The translations under genes and the position numbers were made by a program. A stretch of 64,000 nt of DNA, from assembly GCF_001637205.1 (NCBI RefSeq), contig NZ_LVJH01000017.1, forward strand, positions 62,001 through 126,000. The letters run 5' to 3'. Positions 19,341-27,579 of this stretch are shown here, one piece after another (the stretch's first letter is position 1; every line of letters starts with the position of its first letter). This stretch comes from Paenibacillus glacialis (GTDB lineage: Bacteria > Bacillota > Bacilli > Paenibacillales > Paenibacillaceae). The notes under the pieces are model-generated. The model searched no databases and was not told where the DNA came from. It saw nothing but the letters and a program-made list of their open reading frames with translations.

Positions 19341-20255
19341 GTGAGTAGAATAGACATCCGACATCTACAATATTTCATGGAAGTTGCTCGTCACAGAAGT
19401 TTTACGAAAGCAGCTGAATCGCTATATATAACCCAGCCCACCATAAGTAAGACAATCAAGAATATCGAGGAGGAACTCGATATTATATTGTTTGACAGAT
19501 CCAGCAAAAAGATCGAATTAACGGATGCTGGAAAAATCATGTTCGAACAGGGTCAACACATTGTGAATTCATTTCAGAATCTTTCATCAGAGCTGCAGGA
19601 TTTACAGAATCTTAGAAAAGGTCATATTCGTATCGGACTACCACCTATGATTGGTTCTAGTTTCTTTCCTGAAGTAATCGGGCAGTTTCATCAACAGTAT
19701 CCTGACGTTTCTATACAACTTTTTGAGGATGGTGCAAAGAAAGTGGAACTCGACGTGGAGAGCGGACTACTGGATATTGGTGTGACGGTACTACCAACGA
19801 ATGACGAACTATTTCATTCCTTCTCTTTTGTACAGGAGAATCTAATGCTGCTTGCGCACCCTACACATACATTGGCAAAGAGAGAGAGCGTCTCCTTGTC
19901 AGAACTTGAAGATGAGTTATTCGTATTGTTTAGTGAAGATTTCGCTCTGCATGATCGAATTATTACAGAGTGTGTCCGTTTAGGATTCCAGCCTCATGTC
20001 GTCTATGAGAGCTCGCAGTGGGACTTAATTAGCGGGATGGTAGCTGCCAATTTGGGGATCGCTCTTCTACCAGAGACCATTTGTCGTGAAGTAGATGCGT
20101 CGCGGATTCATATCATCCCTCTCGTTAATCCATCCATTCCGTGGCAACTCGGCATGATTTGGCGTAAAGATCGGTACCAGTCTTTTGCCGCACAGGAATG
20201 GATACACTTCACGAAAGGAATACTCATGGAGAATAGTCGTACTAAGCAGGAATAA
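19341..20255 (+). CDS. LysR family regulator (CidR-like)
   Basis: A 304-residue LysR-type regulator. The N-terminal winged HTH is textbook (IRHLQYFMEVARHRSFTKAA, then LYITQPTISKTIKNIEEEL); the rest is a periplasmic-binding-type effector domain. GTG at 19341 is preferred (GAGGAG just upstream, though spacing is short); TTG at 19314 or ATG at 19320 are in-frame alternatives without a clear RBS. It is divergent from the cidAB-like pair, as CidR is in Bacillus and Staphylococcus, where acetate or pyruvate metabolism is the signal. The effector is inferred only from that parallel. Confidence 0.88.
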   Translation: MSRIDIRHLQYFMEVARHRSFTKAAESLYITQPTISKTIKNIEEELDIILFDRSSKKIELTDAGKIMFEQGQHIVNSFQNLSSELQDLQNLRKGHIRIGLPPMIGSSFFPEVIGQFHQQYPDVSIQLFEDGAKKVELDVESGLLDIGVTVLPTNDELFHSFSFVQENLMLLAHPTHTLAKRESVSLSELEDELFVLFSEDFALHDRIITECVRLGFQPHVVYESSQWDLISGMVAANLGIALLPETICREVDASRIHIIPLVNPSIPWQLGMIWRKDRYQSFAAQEWIHFTKGILMENSRTKQE

Positions 20256-20296
20256 AGGCTACTTATAATATTTCTATTTGAAAACGTATGCAACAT

Positions 20297-20340
20297 TTGA
20301 CATATGTTTTTGGGGGGAATTATAATACATAGGTAACCTA
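20297..20340 (+). promoter_or_regulatory. Consensus sigma-A promoter with operator for the MarR-ABC operon
   Basis: TTGACA (20297-20302), an 18-bp spacer and TATAAT (20321-20326) form a consensus promoter. The palindrome TAGGT-A-ACCTA (20330-20340) sits at the expected transcription start, a good position for autorepression by the MarR protein. Confidence 0.65.
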
Positions 20341-20378
20341 ACTAATTCGGATTTACTAGGAGAGAAACGTTTATCGTA

Positions 20379-20843
20379 ATGGAGAATTTAAATGCGGAGA
20401 AATTGTTCATAGCTATTAAGAGATTCAATAAAGCAGGGTTTAGCCATAATGCGATTAAGGGTGTTAAACCAAGTGAAGTGATTCTTATGTTCTGTTTACA
20501 AAAGAAAAGAGAGCCTAATACTGCAGGTTTAAGAGTTTCTGAAATTAGTGAAATTCTAGGTGTTACTTCTCCTACCGTTACTCAGCTACTTAAGGAACTG
20601 GATGCTAAGGGGTTCATTGAACGAACAATGGATCAGGAAGATCGTAGAGCGGTTCGAATTAAGTTGAGTAAGAAGGGTAAAGAAGTCGTTCAAGAGGCAT
20701 TAGCGCTAACAGAGGCTTCTTTTAGTGGTTTAATTCATTACTTAGGGGAAGAAGAAAGTAACCAACTGGTAGATTTACTCATTAAAGCTTGTCAATATTA
20801 TGAGCAGGTAGACTCGCGTCAGACTGAAAGTGGGGATGAATAA
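20379..20843 (+). CDS. MarR family transcriptional regulator
   Basis: A 154-residue winged-helix regulator. The DNA-binding region is visible as LRVSEISEILGVTSPTVTQL (about 49-68), followed by LDAKGFIERTMDQEDRRAVR with the conserved DxRxxx wing. The gene precedes two ABC exporter genes by 3 bp and is co-transcribed, the usual layout for a drug-responsive repressor of an efflux pump. The AGGAG upstream is rather far (about 16 bp) from the ATG. Confidence 0.9.
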   Translation: MENLNAEKLFIAIKRFNKAGFSHNAIKGVKPSEVILMFCLQKKREPNTAGLRVSEISEILGVTSPTVTQLLKELDAKGFIERTMDQEDRRAVRIKLSKKGKEVVQEALALTEASFSGLIHYLGEEESNQLVDLLIKACQYYEQVDSRQTESGDE

Positions 20844-20846
20844 CAT

Positions 20847-22574
20847 ATGTTGAAATTATTTAAACATTTAAAACCGTACAGAATTCCAATCACATTTGTC
20901 CTCATTCTGGTATTTATACAATCATTATCGGATCTATATCTACCCACATTGATGGCGGATATTGTAGATAAAGGAATTGTGGAAGGTGATATTCCATATA
21001 TTTGGCAAATAGGTGGCATCATGTTGCTGATTGCGGGTATAGGAGCTATTTGCTCTATAGGAGCAAGCTATTTCTCCTCTCGTGTTGCTGTAGGATTCGG
21101 TCAACGATTACGGAGTAAGATGTTCAATCATGTGCAGAATTTCTCACTACAGGAGTTTGATAAGATTGGCACAGCTTCTTTAATTACCCGGACCACGAAT
21201 GATATTAACCAAGTTCAACAGGTGCTAATTATGCTTCTTCGCATGATGATAAGCGCTCCGATGATGTGTGTTGGTGGTATCATTATGGCCGTAAATAAAG
21301 ACGCCAAATTATCACTTGTTATTGTTGTTGTTATTCCTGTACTTGTTGGTGCGATTGCGATTTTAGCACTTAAGGGACTTCCACTATTTAAAGCAATGCA
21401 GGTGAAGTTAGATACATTGAATCGTGTATTACGCGAGAATCTTACGGGTATGCGAGTAATTCGCTCGTTCAATCGTACGGAGCATGAGACTAAGCGCTTC
21501 AACGATGCCAATGTAGACTTAACAAACACAGCTATTAAAGTAAATAAAATTATGGCAGCTATGATGCCAATCATGATGCTTGTTATGAACTTTGCAACGA
21601 TTTCCATTGTCTGGTTCGGTGGAATTCGTATAAGCAATGGTGATATGCAAGTAGGTTCTTTAATGGCATTTATTCAGTACGCTGCGCAAATCATGTTCTC
21701 TCTTATTATGGTTTCTGTTATTTTTGTTATCGTTCCAAGAGCTTCAGCTTCAGCAACCCGCATTAATGAGGTATTGAACATGGTACCGGAAATTAATGAT
21801 CCAGCACAACCTAAGCAAGATAATGGTCAACGTGGTTACCTCACATTTGAGGATGTTACCTTCCATTATCCTGGCGCAGAACAACCAGCGATCGCTAACA
21901 TTTCCTTTGATGCGAGACCGGGTGAGACAACTGCAATTATTGGAGGGACGGGATCAGGTAAGTCAACGCTTCTTAGTCTCATCCCACGTTTCTACGATGT
22001 AGGAAGTGGAAGAGTACTTATCGATGGTGTGGATGTACGAGAGCTATCACAGGAACAATTAAGAGCGAAGATTGGCTTCGTTCCGCAGAAATCAGTACTC
22101 TTCACCGGGACCATTGCTGAGAATATTCGTTATGGTAAGGAAGATGCCAGTGATGAAGAAATCCAGCGTGCTGCTGAAATAGCACAGGCCACTGAGTTTA
22201 TATCGAATATGAAAGACGGATTTGAGTCCGACATCGCTCAAGGCGGTAGTAATATCTCTGGCGGACAGAAACAAAGACTTTCCATTGCTCGTGCATTGGT
22301 TAGAGATCCAGAAGTCTATGTATTTGACGATAGCTTCTCAGCTCTTGATTTCAAGACTGATTCCAAACTTCGTGCAGCAATGAAAGAGGTTACTGCGAAT
22401 GCGACTGTACTATTAGTAGCTCAGAGAGTAAGTACGGTAATGGACGCTGATCGAATTATTGTGCTGGATGATGGTGGGATTGTCGGAATAGGTAAACACC
22501 AAGAGTTGATGGCTACCTGTGATGTATATCGTGAGATTGTATCCTCACAGTTGTCAGAGGAGGAAAGCGCATGA
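20847..22574 (+). CDS. ABC exporter half-transporter, degenerate ATPase site
   Basis: A 575-residue type IV ABC exporter: six membrane helices (about 1-310) then an ATPase domain with Walker A GGTGSGKST, Q-loop FVPQKSVLF, signature ISGGQKQR and Walker B YVFDDSFSALD. In Walker B the catalytic Glu is Asp, which marks the non-catalytic partner of a heterodimer, as in BmrC-like proteins. It overlaps the next ABC gene by 4 bp. Likely multidrug or peptide efflux, controlled by the upstream MarR gene. Substrate unknown. Confidence 0.92.
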   Translation: MLKLFKHLKPYRIPITFVLILVFIQSLSDLYLPTLMADIVDKGIVEGDIPYIWQIGGIMLLIAGIGAICSIGASYFSSRVAVGFGQRLRSKMFNHVQNFSLQEFDKIGTASLITRTTNDINQVQQVLIMLLRMMISAPMMCVGGIIMAVNKDAKLSLVIVVVIPVLVGAIAILALKGLPLFKAMQVKLDTLNRVLRENLTGMRVIRSFNRTEHETKRFNDANVDLTNTAIKVNKIMAAMMPIMMLVMNFATISIVWFGGIRISNGDMQVGSLMAFIQYAAQIMFSLIMVSVIFVIVPRASASATRINEVLNMVPEINDPAQPKQDNGQRGYLTFEDVTFHYPGAEQPAIANISFDARPGETTAIIGGTGSGKSTLLSLIPRFYDVGSGRVLIDGVDVRELSQEQLRAKIGFVPQKSVLFTGTIAENIRYGKEDASDEEIQRAAEIAQATEFISNMKDGFESDIAQGGSNISGGQKQRLSIARALVRDPEVYVFDDSFSALDFKTDSKLRAAMKEVTANATVLLVAQRVSTVMDADRIIVLDDGGIVGIGKHQELMATCDVYREIVSSQLSEEESA

Positions 22575-24427
22575 GTGAGAATAAGAAGTCTAGCTCAGGA
22601 ATGGGAAGAGGACACGGACCAGGTGGACCAGGGATGGTCATGCCTGGCGAGAAGGCTAAGAATTTCAAGGAATCTTTAAAAAGATTAACTCAGTATCTTA
22701 AGCCTCGTAAGATTACATTGTTATTCATACTATTGATGGCGATATTAAGTACGCTATTTAGTATCGTAAGTCCCAAAATACTGGGGAAAGCGACGACTAA
22801 ATTATTTGAAGGTATAATGACGCCAGGCGCCAAAATTGATTTTGATTATATCACACAGATCTTGCTGATCTTGATAGGTTTTTATATCATCAGTGCTTTA
22901 TTCGGATATGTGCAACAATATCTGATGGCAGGAGTTGCTCAGAAAGTCGTACTCGATATGCGGACGCAAATTAATAGCAAGCTATCTCGCTTACCGCTCA
23001 AGTATTTCGATTCCAAGACACATGGTGAAATTCTGAGTCGTGCAACGAATGATGTCGACAATATCAGTACAACGTTACAACAAAGTTTAACGCAGCTTAT
23101 TACATCTATTGTGACCATTGTTGGGGTCATTATTATGATGCTAACGATCAGTCCGTGGCTGACACTTATTACGATTATCACGCTGCCTCTAAGTGTTCTT
23201 GTTGTTAAAGGTGTAGCTAGCCGATCTCAGAAGTATTTCAAGGGACAACAAAAGTCTCTAGGTGATTTGAATGGACATGTGGAGGAAATGTACACAGGAC
23301 ATAAAATTGTGAAGGCATTTGGTCGTGAAGAACAATCGATGAAGGATTTCGATGAAATTAATGATAAATTGTACCACTCCGGTTGGAAAGCTCAATTTCT
23401 CTCCGGTTTGATTATGCCTTTAATGAGTTTTGTTAGTAATATCGGTTACGTATTAGTGTGTGTCGTAGGTGGAATATTTGTCACGAACGGAAGAATCACC
23501 ATCGGGGATGTGCAAGCTTTTATTCAATACACAAGACAATTCTCGATGCCTATTGCCCAAACAGCTAACATTGCGAACGTTATTCAATCGACGATAGCAT
23601 CCGCTGAACGTGTATTTGAACTCTTGGATGAAGAAGAAGAAGTGCCAGAACTTCAGAATGCTAAGACGATTCAATACCCACAAGGGGCAGTCCAATTCGA
23701 ACATGTTAAGTTTGGATACAAGGAAGATGCCATACTCATTGAAGATATGAATATTGATGTGTCCCCTGGACAGACGATCGCCATTGTAGGACCAACGGGA
23801 GCAGGGAAGACGACACTCATTAATCTGCTTATGCGTTTCTATGAGTTAAATGATGGTGTGATCAAGATTGATGGCGTGAATATTGCGGATATGAAGCGTG
23901 GTGATCTTCGCAGCAAGTTCGGGATGGTTCTACAAGATACTTGGCTCTTTAATGGTACGATTAGAGACAATATTGCTTATGGTCGCGAAGGATCAACGGA
24001 AGAAGAGATTATTAAAGCCTCTAAGGCAGCCCATGCAGATCATTTCATTCGAACCCTTCCAGATGGTTATAATACAATTCTGAATGAAGAGGCTTCGAAT
24101 ATTTCGCAGGGTCAGAAACAGCTTCTAACCATTGCGAGAGCGATTCTAGCGAATCCATCTATTCTCATTCTAGATGAAGCAACCAGTAGCGTGGATACGC
24201 GTACTGAGATCTACATTCAGAAAGCCATGCATGAGCTGATGCAAGGTAGAACAAGTTTCGTCATTGCACATCGATTATCAACGATTCGAGATGCTGATCT
24301 TATACTAGTGATGAACCAGGGTAGCGTGATTGAGAAGGGTAACCATGAGGAATTACTGAAGCAGGGTGGTTTCTATGCAGACCTGTACAACAGCCAATTC
24401 TCAGAATCAATCGAGGATGCAGTGTAG
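22571..24427 (+). CDS. ABC exporter half-transporter, catalytic partner
   Basis: A 618-residue half-transporter with a glycine-rich, basic N-terminus (about 1-35), six membrane helices, and an ATPase domain: Walker A GPTGAGKTT, signature NISQGQKQLL (Gly to Gln change) and a canonical Walker B ILILDEATSSVD with catalytic Glu. Its altered signature pairs with the first subunit's altered Walker B in the same composite site, leaving one active and one degenerate site, as in BmrCD and TM287/288. A terminator hairpin follows 27 bp after the stop. Confidence 0.92.
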   Translation: MSENKKSSSGMGRGHGPGGPGMVMPGEKAKNFKESLKRLTQYLKPRKITLLFILLMAILSTLFSIVSPKILGKATTKLFEGIMTPGAKIDFDYITQILLILIGFYIISALFGYVQQYLMAGVAQKVVLDMRTQINSKLSRLPLKYFDSKTHGEILSRATNDVDNISTTLQQSLTQLITSIVTIVGVIIMMLTISPWLTLITIITLPLSVLVVKGVASRSQKYFKGQQKSLGDLNGHVEEMYTGHKIVKAFGREEQSMKDFDEINDKLYHSGWKAQFLSGLIMPLMSFVSNIGYVLVCVVGGIFVTNGRITIGDVQAFIQYTRQFSMPIAQTANIANVIQSTIASAERVFELLDEEEEVPELQNAKTIQYPQGAVQFEHVKFGYKEDAILIEDMNIDVSPGQTIAIVGPTGAGKTTLINLLMRFYELNDGVIKIDGVNIADMKRGDLRSKFGMVLQDTWLFNGTIRDNIAYGREGSTEEEIIKASKAAHADHFIRTLPDGYNTILNEEASNISQGQKQLLTIARAILANPSILILDEATSSVDTRTEIYIQKAMHELMQGRTSFVIAHRLSTIRDADLILVMNQGSVIEKGNHEELLKQGGFYADLYNSQFSESIEDAV

Positions 24428-24453
24428 ATAACGAAGATTTGATGTATGACATT

Positions 24454-24493
24454 AAGGAGTACGCACTTTTTACTAGTGTGGTACTCCTTTTTT
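24454..24493 (+). terminator. Terminator after the ABC operon
   Basis: AAGGAGTACGCACT (24454-24467) pairs with AGTGTGGTACTCCTT (24475-24489), then a T run. The left arm sequence recurs in the terminator at 25690-25726. Confidence 0.85.
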
Positions 24494-24524
24494 GATATAC
24501 TGATACGTACGGGGGTGGGTAATT

Positions 24525-24627
24525 ATGGATATAAGTACTAAGAGGAACCTCTAGAACATTTTCTTTTTTCAGGAGTGTTGTTGTCACTTTGAGAATCTGT
24601 CGGTTAAAACTTCAGAAAAAAGAAAAT
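24525..24627 (+). promoter_or_regulatory. Putative leader peptide and long-range hairpin before the serine hydrolase
   Basis: A 9-codon reading frame, MDISTKRNL, runs 24525-24554 behind a GGGGGTGG stretch. A perfect 13-bp stem follows: ATTTTCTTTTTTC (24558-24570) with GAAAAAAGAAAAT (24615-24627), ending 8 bp before the gene's TTGGAGG. It resembles a translational attenuator but no known class is recognised. Confidence 0.3.
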
Positions 24628-24647
24628 AAAACTTGGAGGTCACACAA

Positions 24648-25667
24648 ATGAATAATCGCTTAATGACAAGGATCGAACAGATTCACAATAAAATTCAATT
24701 CTCGGGTACGGTTCTTGTTGAACAGGGCGAGGAAATTCTTGCAGAGGCGAGTTATGGTTATGCCAATCGTGCAGAGCAATTGAATAATCAATCAGGGACA
24801 CGCTACGGCATTGCATCAGGATGCAAAATTTTCACGGCTATTGCCATTTGCCAGCTTGTAGAAGAAGGTAAGATTTCTTTGGACACACATTTAAAAGAAT
24901 GTCTTGATATAGATTTTCCAAACTTTAATACGAATATAACGATACATCATCTCCTAACGCACACATCAGGTATACCTGATTATTTCGATGAAGAGGTGAT
25001 GGATGACTTTGAGGAGTTATGGGTCGAGCGTCCGATGTATCATATACGTCGTCTGCAAGATTTCTTGTCGCTATTTCAACAAGGTCAGATGACATTTGCA
25101 CCTGGTGATCATTTTCACTATAACAATGCAGGGTATATCTTGCTTGGCTTGATTGTCGAACAAGTAAGTGGACTTGTATTTACGAACTATGTAGAGACAC
25201 GAATCTTTAAGCAAGCGGGCATGATGGATTCAGGTTATTTTGCGTTAGATTCACTTCCAGGGCAAACAGCCATTGGCTTTATTGATCGTGAAGACGGTAC
25301 ATGGAGAACAAATATTTATTCTCTTCCTGTGCAAGGTGGCTCCGATGGTGGAGCCTTTGTCACAGCGAGGGATATGGTTAAACTATGGAAAGCCCTAACG
25401 AACCAAGAGCTATTAAATGAAGCCCTTACTACCCAGTTGCTCACACCTCATGTTCAGGACGGGGATGATGACTTCTACGGTTATGGCATGTGGATCGGGA
25501 AGAAGAATGGTGGTATTTTTAAGTATCACGTTATGGGGTATGACCCTGGTGTGAGCTTTCACTCTGGTTATTATCCTTCTTCGGATATTACACTTGTTGT
25601 ATGTGCAAATATCTCAAGTGGTGCGTTCGATGTGATGGATGAGATCGAAGATGAACTAGGTAATTAA
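24648..25667 (+). CDS. Serine hydrolase, class C beta-lactamase/PBP4-like fold
   Basis: A 339-residue protein of the beta-lactamase-related serine hydrolase family. The SxxK motif is SGCK (Ser57, Lys60); the second motif lies in HYNNAGYILLG; HHLLTHTSGIPDYF is a family signature. There is no signal peptide, so it is probably cytoplasmic and more likely an esterase or peptidase than a resistance enzyme. ATG at 24648 follows TTGGAGG (24633-24639); the in-frame TTG at 24633 is part of that RBS. It may be regulated by the leader described separately. Substrate unknown. Confidence 0.88.
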   Translation: MNNRLMTRIEQIHNKIQFSGTVLVEQGEEILAEASYGYANRAEQLNNQSGTRYGIASGCKIFTAIAICQLVEEGKISLDTHLKECLDIDFPNFNTNITIHHLLTHTSGIPDYFDEEVMDDFEELWVERPMYHIRRLQDFLSLFQQGQMTFAPGDHFHYNNAGYILLGLIVEQVSGLVFTNYVETRIFKQAGMMDSGYFALDSLPGQTAIGFIDREDGTWRTNIYSLPVQGGSDGGAFVTARDMVKLWKALTNQELLNEALTTQLLTPHVQDGDDDFYGYGMWIGKKNGGIFKYHVMGYDPGVSFHSGYYPSSDITLVVCANISSGAFDVMDEIEDELGN

Positions 25668-25689
25668 ATATCGAATATTATGTGCATCG

Positions 25690-25726
25690 AAAGGAGTACG
25701 CACTGGTTACCAGTACGTACTCCTTT
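25690..25726. terminator. Terminator after the serine hydrolase
   Basis: AAAGGAGTACG (25690-25700) and CGTACTCCTTT (25716-25726), with inner ACTGGT/ACCAGT pairing, then TTTT. It sits just before the stop of the convergent ferritin-like gene and shares its left arm with the terminator at 24454. Confidence 0.85.
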
Positions 25727-25731
25727 TTGTG

Positions 25732-26157
25732 TTAGCTTAGGAAAGATAAGAACCAAACAGCGTGATTCTGTTCATCCGCAGCTGCACGTCTGAATAACTC
25801 TTTTACGTAGGTGTCATATACCTGGCCTGAGACCTTGAGATAATAATCGACTGTGTTTTGCTCGTCCTTAAATGAAGCTAATACACCTGCTCTATATTCA
25901 GATGCACAAGCTTCGGATAATTTGGGAGCAGGTAAACAACCTGTTAAACAGGTGTAAACATGAGCAAAATGCTGGAAATGTCTGATCTCATCTTGACGTA
26001 TTTCCATAATTTTTTTCTTGATCTCTTCTGTAGGGGCCAAAGCCGCTAACTTCTCGTAGCAGGTAATAGCATGGTATTCACCATTCAAGGATGTCGTGAG
26101 ATCTCGAACCAGTTGTGCTTCTGCTGCCGTTCGGGCTTGATCATAATGTGATAACAT
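25732..26157 (-). CDS. Ferritin-like (rubrerythrin-type) helical protein
   Basis: A 141-residue four-helix-bundle protein. Repeated ExxH-type metal ligands are visible: GEYHAITCYEKL (about 26-37), RQDEIRHFQHF (about 54-64) and ADEQNHAVWF near the C-terminus, the pattern of ferritin-like di-iron proteins. Members handle iron, peroxide or spore-coat functions; I cannot choose. The minus-strand start at 26157 is weakly supported by an upstream AAGGGAG. A structured stretch lies immediately upstream. Confidence 0.75.
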   Translation of the reverse strand: MLSHYDQARTAAEAQLVRDLTTSLNGEYHAITCYEKLAALAPTEEIKKKIMEIRQDEIRHFQHFAHVYTCLTGCLPAPKLSEACASEYRAGVLASFKDEQNTVDYYLKVSGQVYDTYVKELFRRAAADEQNHAVWFLSFLS

Positions 26158-26218
26158 TTCCGTAATCCGCTCCCTTATCTAATAGGCTTATATAACATAT
26201 GCATGCCTACGCCCAAGG

Positions 26219-26302
26219 TTCACATCGAGCGGAATCACTCTATTACTTTCGGTGCAACCCCACAGCACAATTGGAAAATGTGGTGAGTCAGATTCATGTG
26301 AA
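26219..26302. ncRNA. Candidate structured RNA / riboswitch-like element
   Basis: Nested pairings: TTCACAT (26219-26225) with ATGTGAA (26296-26302); GAATC (26232-26236) with GATTC (26291-26295); ACTC (26237-26240) with GAGT (26285-26288); CCACA (26260-26264) with TGTGG (26279-26283). GGTGCAA and GAGTCAGAT on the plus strand are reminiscent of cobalamin riboswitch cores, but the full consensus is absent and no plus-strand gene follows at once. Strand uncertain; on minus it would lie in the leader of the ferritin-like gene. Confidence 0.35.
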
Positions 26303-26328
26303 ATGATAGTAGTCTAGTTGGCAAGCAG

Positions 26329-26394
26329 AAGACCACCACGGTTGGAATGATCCTCTTCGATGGACAGAGGTCATCCCATGCTCGTGGTGGTCTT
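26329..26394. terminator. Long intergenic hairpin
   Basis: AAGACCACCACG (26329-26340) pairs with CGTGGTGGTCTT (26383-26394); inside, TGATCCTCT pairs with AGAGGTCA. No T tract follows on either strand, so termination is uncertain. It lies 17 bp past the 54-codon minus-strand ORF. Confidence 0.5.
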
Positions 26395-26411
26395 AGTCGA
26401 TCATGATAATG

Positions 26412-26576
26412 TTAGTTATTCTTGCACTCTGTTTCAACATGATTTACGGGTCTAGCAGCCCACTCATCTGCTTGTGGTTCAATATCTACGCCACTCTCCA
26501 TTTTCTTTCTTTCGGCAAGAGAATCTCCATCTCTATTTTCCTTGTTTCGGACTTGATCATCAGTCTGATGCTCCAA
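26412..26576 (-). CDS. Small hydrophilic hypothetical protein (54 aa)
   Basis: A minus-strand reading frame starting at TTG 26576 and encoding 54 charged residues, beginning MEHQTDDQVRNKENRDGDSL and ending ETECKNN. An excellent RBS, AAGGAGGGAA (26581-26590), sits at correct spacing, which is the main support. A strong hairpin follows the stop. I do not recognise the family. The plus-strand frame over the same bases is its shadow. Confidence 0.5.
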   Translation of the reverse strand: MEHQTDDQVRNKENRDGDSLAERKKMESGVDIEPQADEWAARPVNHVETECKNN

Positions 26577-26678
26577 CGGATTCCCTCCTTTTCCAATTCT
26601 TTTGGTTTGGACATTTTTTAGAGTAACCCGTTAAACGTGTTATCATGCATGAAAGGAAAAGGCGTTGAAATATAAGGA

Positions 26679-26825
26679 TTACTCAATTAAACGAACAGGG
26701 ATGTAAATATCAAGTTCCCCATAATCATCGCTAGCTAAATCACCTAATATGAACGTGTGTGTCGAAGTAGATGGCGAGGCTTTCTTGAAATTGTTTATCG
26801 ATACCTTAAACAAATAGAATTTCTC
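26679..26825 (-). pseudogene. Possible remnant of a GyrI-like effector-binding domain
   Basis: A stop-bounded minus-strand frame of 48 codons ends with GDLASDDYGELDIYIPVRLIE, like the C-terminal strand of GyrI/AraC effector-binding domains. There is no good start and the rest of the domain is absent, so it is either a decayed gene or chance. Confidence 0.2.
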
Positions 26826-26855
26826 TTAGAGCAGATGTGATTTATTCAAGACAAA

Positions 26856-26899
26856 GCATGCCAACAAGATCTCATGGGATATTGTTGGCATGCTCTTTT
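26856..26899. terminator. Terminator downstream of modB
   Basis: GCATGCCAACA (26856-26866) pairs with TGTTGGCATGC (26883-26893), followed by TCTTTTT on plus and TTTGTC on minus. It serves the minus-strand modAB operon and perhaps plus-strand transcripts. Confidence 0.75.
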
Positions 26900-26904
26900 T
26901 GTGC

Positions 26905-27579
26905 TTATTGTTTCTTTCGGCCTGTTAATAACAGCAATAGAAAGGAGATTAGAATCATCGTGAGAGTCCAGGCCCATGCCATACGGGTATTGCCAGAATC
27001 AACGGCTACATAAATGGCTGTGGGGATGGTTTGTGTTTTGCCAGGGATATTTCCAGCAATCATGAGCGTTGCCCCGAATTCGCCTAGGCCTCGTGCGAAG
27101 CCTAGAATATAAGCGGTTACCAATGATCTTGAGGCCAAGGGGAGCATAATATATCGAAAAACCTGCCATTCATTTGCGCCCATCGAGCGACTAGCTTCTT
27201 CTAAATCTTTATCTATAGAAGAAAGTCCCACTTTCATTGTTTGATACACAAGCGGAAAAGAAACGACAATGGCAGCAATAACGGCGGCCCACCATGAGAA
27301 TATGATAGGGGATGTAAAGAACCGTTCAATGGCTTGTCCAAGCCAGCTCTTTCTTCCCAATATAATAAGTAGGAGAAAGCCAACGATCGTTGGTGGAAGA
27401 ACAAGTGGTAGCATAAACAACGTTTCGAGCCAAATCTTTCCCCTGAATTGCCTTTTGGTCATCCACCAAGCAACGACGACGCCTAATACAATAGTTACGA
27501 TGCTTGAAAGGAATGCGATCTGTAACGATAATCGAATGGGAATCCAGAACTGGTGCCAATCTATATGTAGCGTGTTCAT
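26905..27579 (-). CDS. modB: Molybdate ABC transporter permease
   Basis: A 224-residue inner-membrane permease. Five to six helices and the permease EAA loop EEASRSMGANEWQVFRYIML (about 133-152) identify it; AYILGFARGLGEFGATLMIA is typical of ModB/CysT-type permeases. The start overlaps the modA stop (ATGA), so translation is coupled. It needs an ATPase (ModC), which is not next to it or elsewhere in the window; ATPase sharing or a remote modC is inferred. Confidence 0.92.
   Translation of the reverse strand: MNTLHIDWHQFWIPIRLSLQIAFLSSIVTIVLGVVVAWWMTKRQFRGKIWLETLFMLPLVLPPTIVGFLLLIILGRKSWLGQAIERFFTSPIIFSWWAAVIAAIVVSFPLVYQTMKVGLSSIDKDLEEASRSMGANEWQVFRYIMLPLASRSLVTAYILGFARGLGEFGATLMIAGNIPGKTQTIPTAIYVAVDSGNTRMAWAWTLTMILISFLLLLLTGRKKQ

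Noticed and set aside
19224..19364. N-terminal extension of the CidA-like protein
   Set aside because: Overlaps the divergent LysR start and lacks an RBS; the ATG at 19223 has one.
26403..26621. Plus-strand 72-codon hydrophobic ORF
   Set aside because: Shadow of the minus-strand 54-codon ORF, which has the better RBS.
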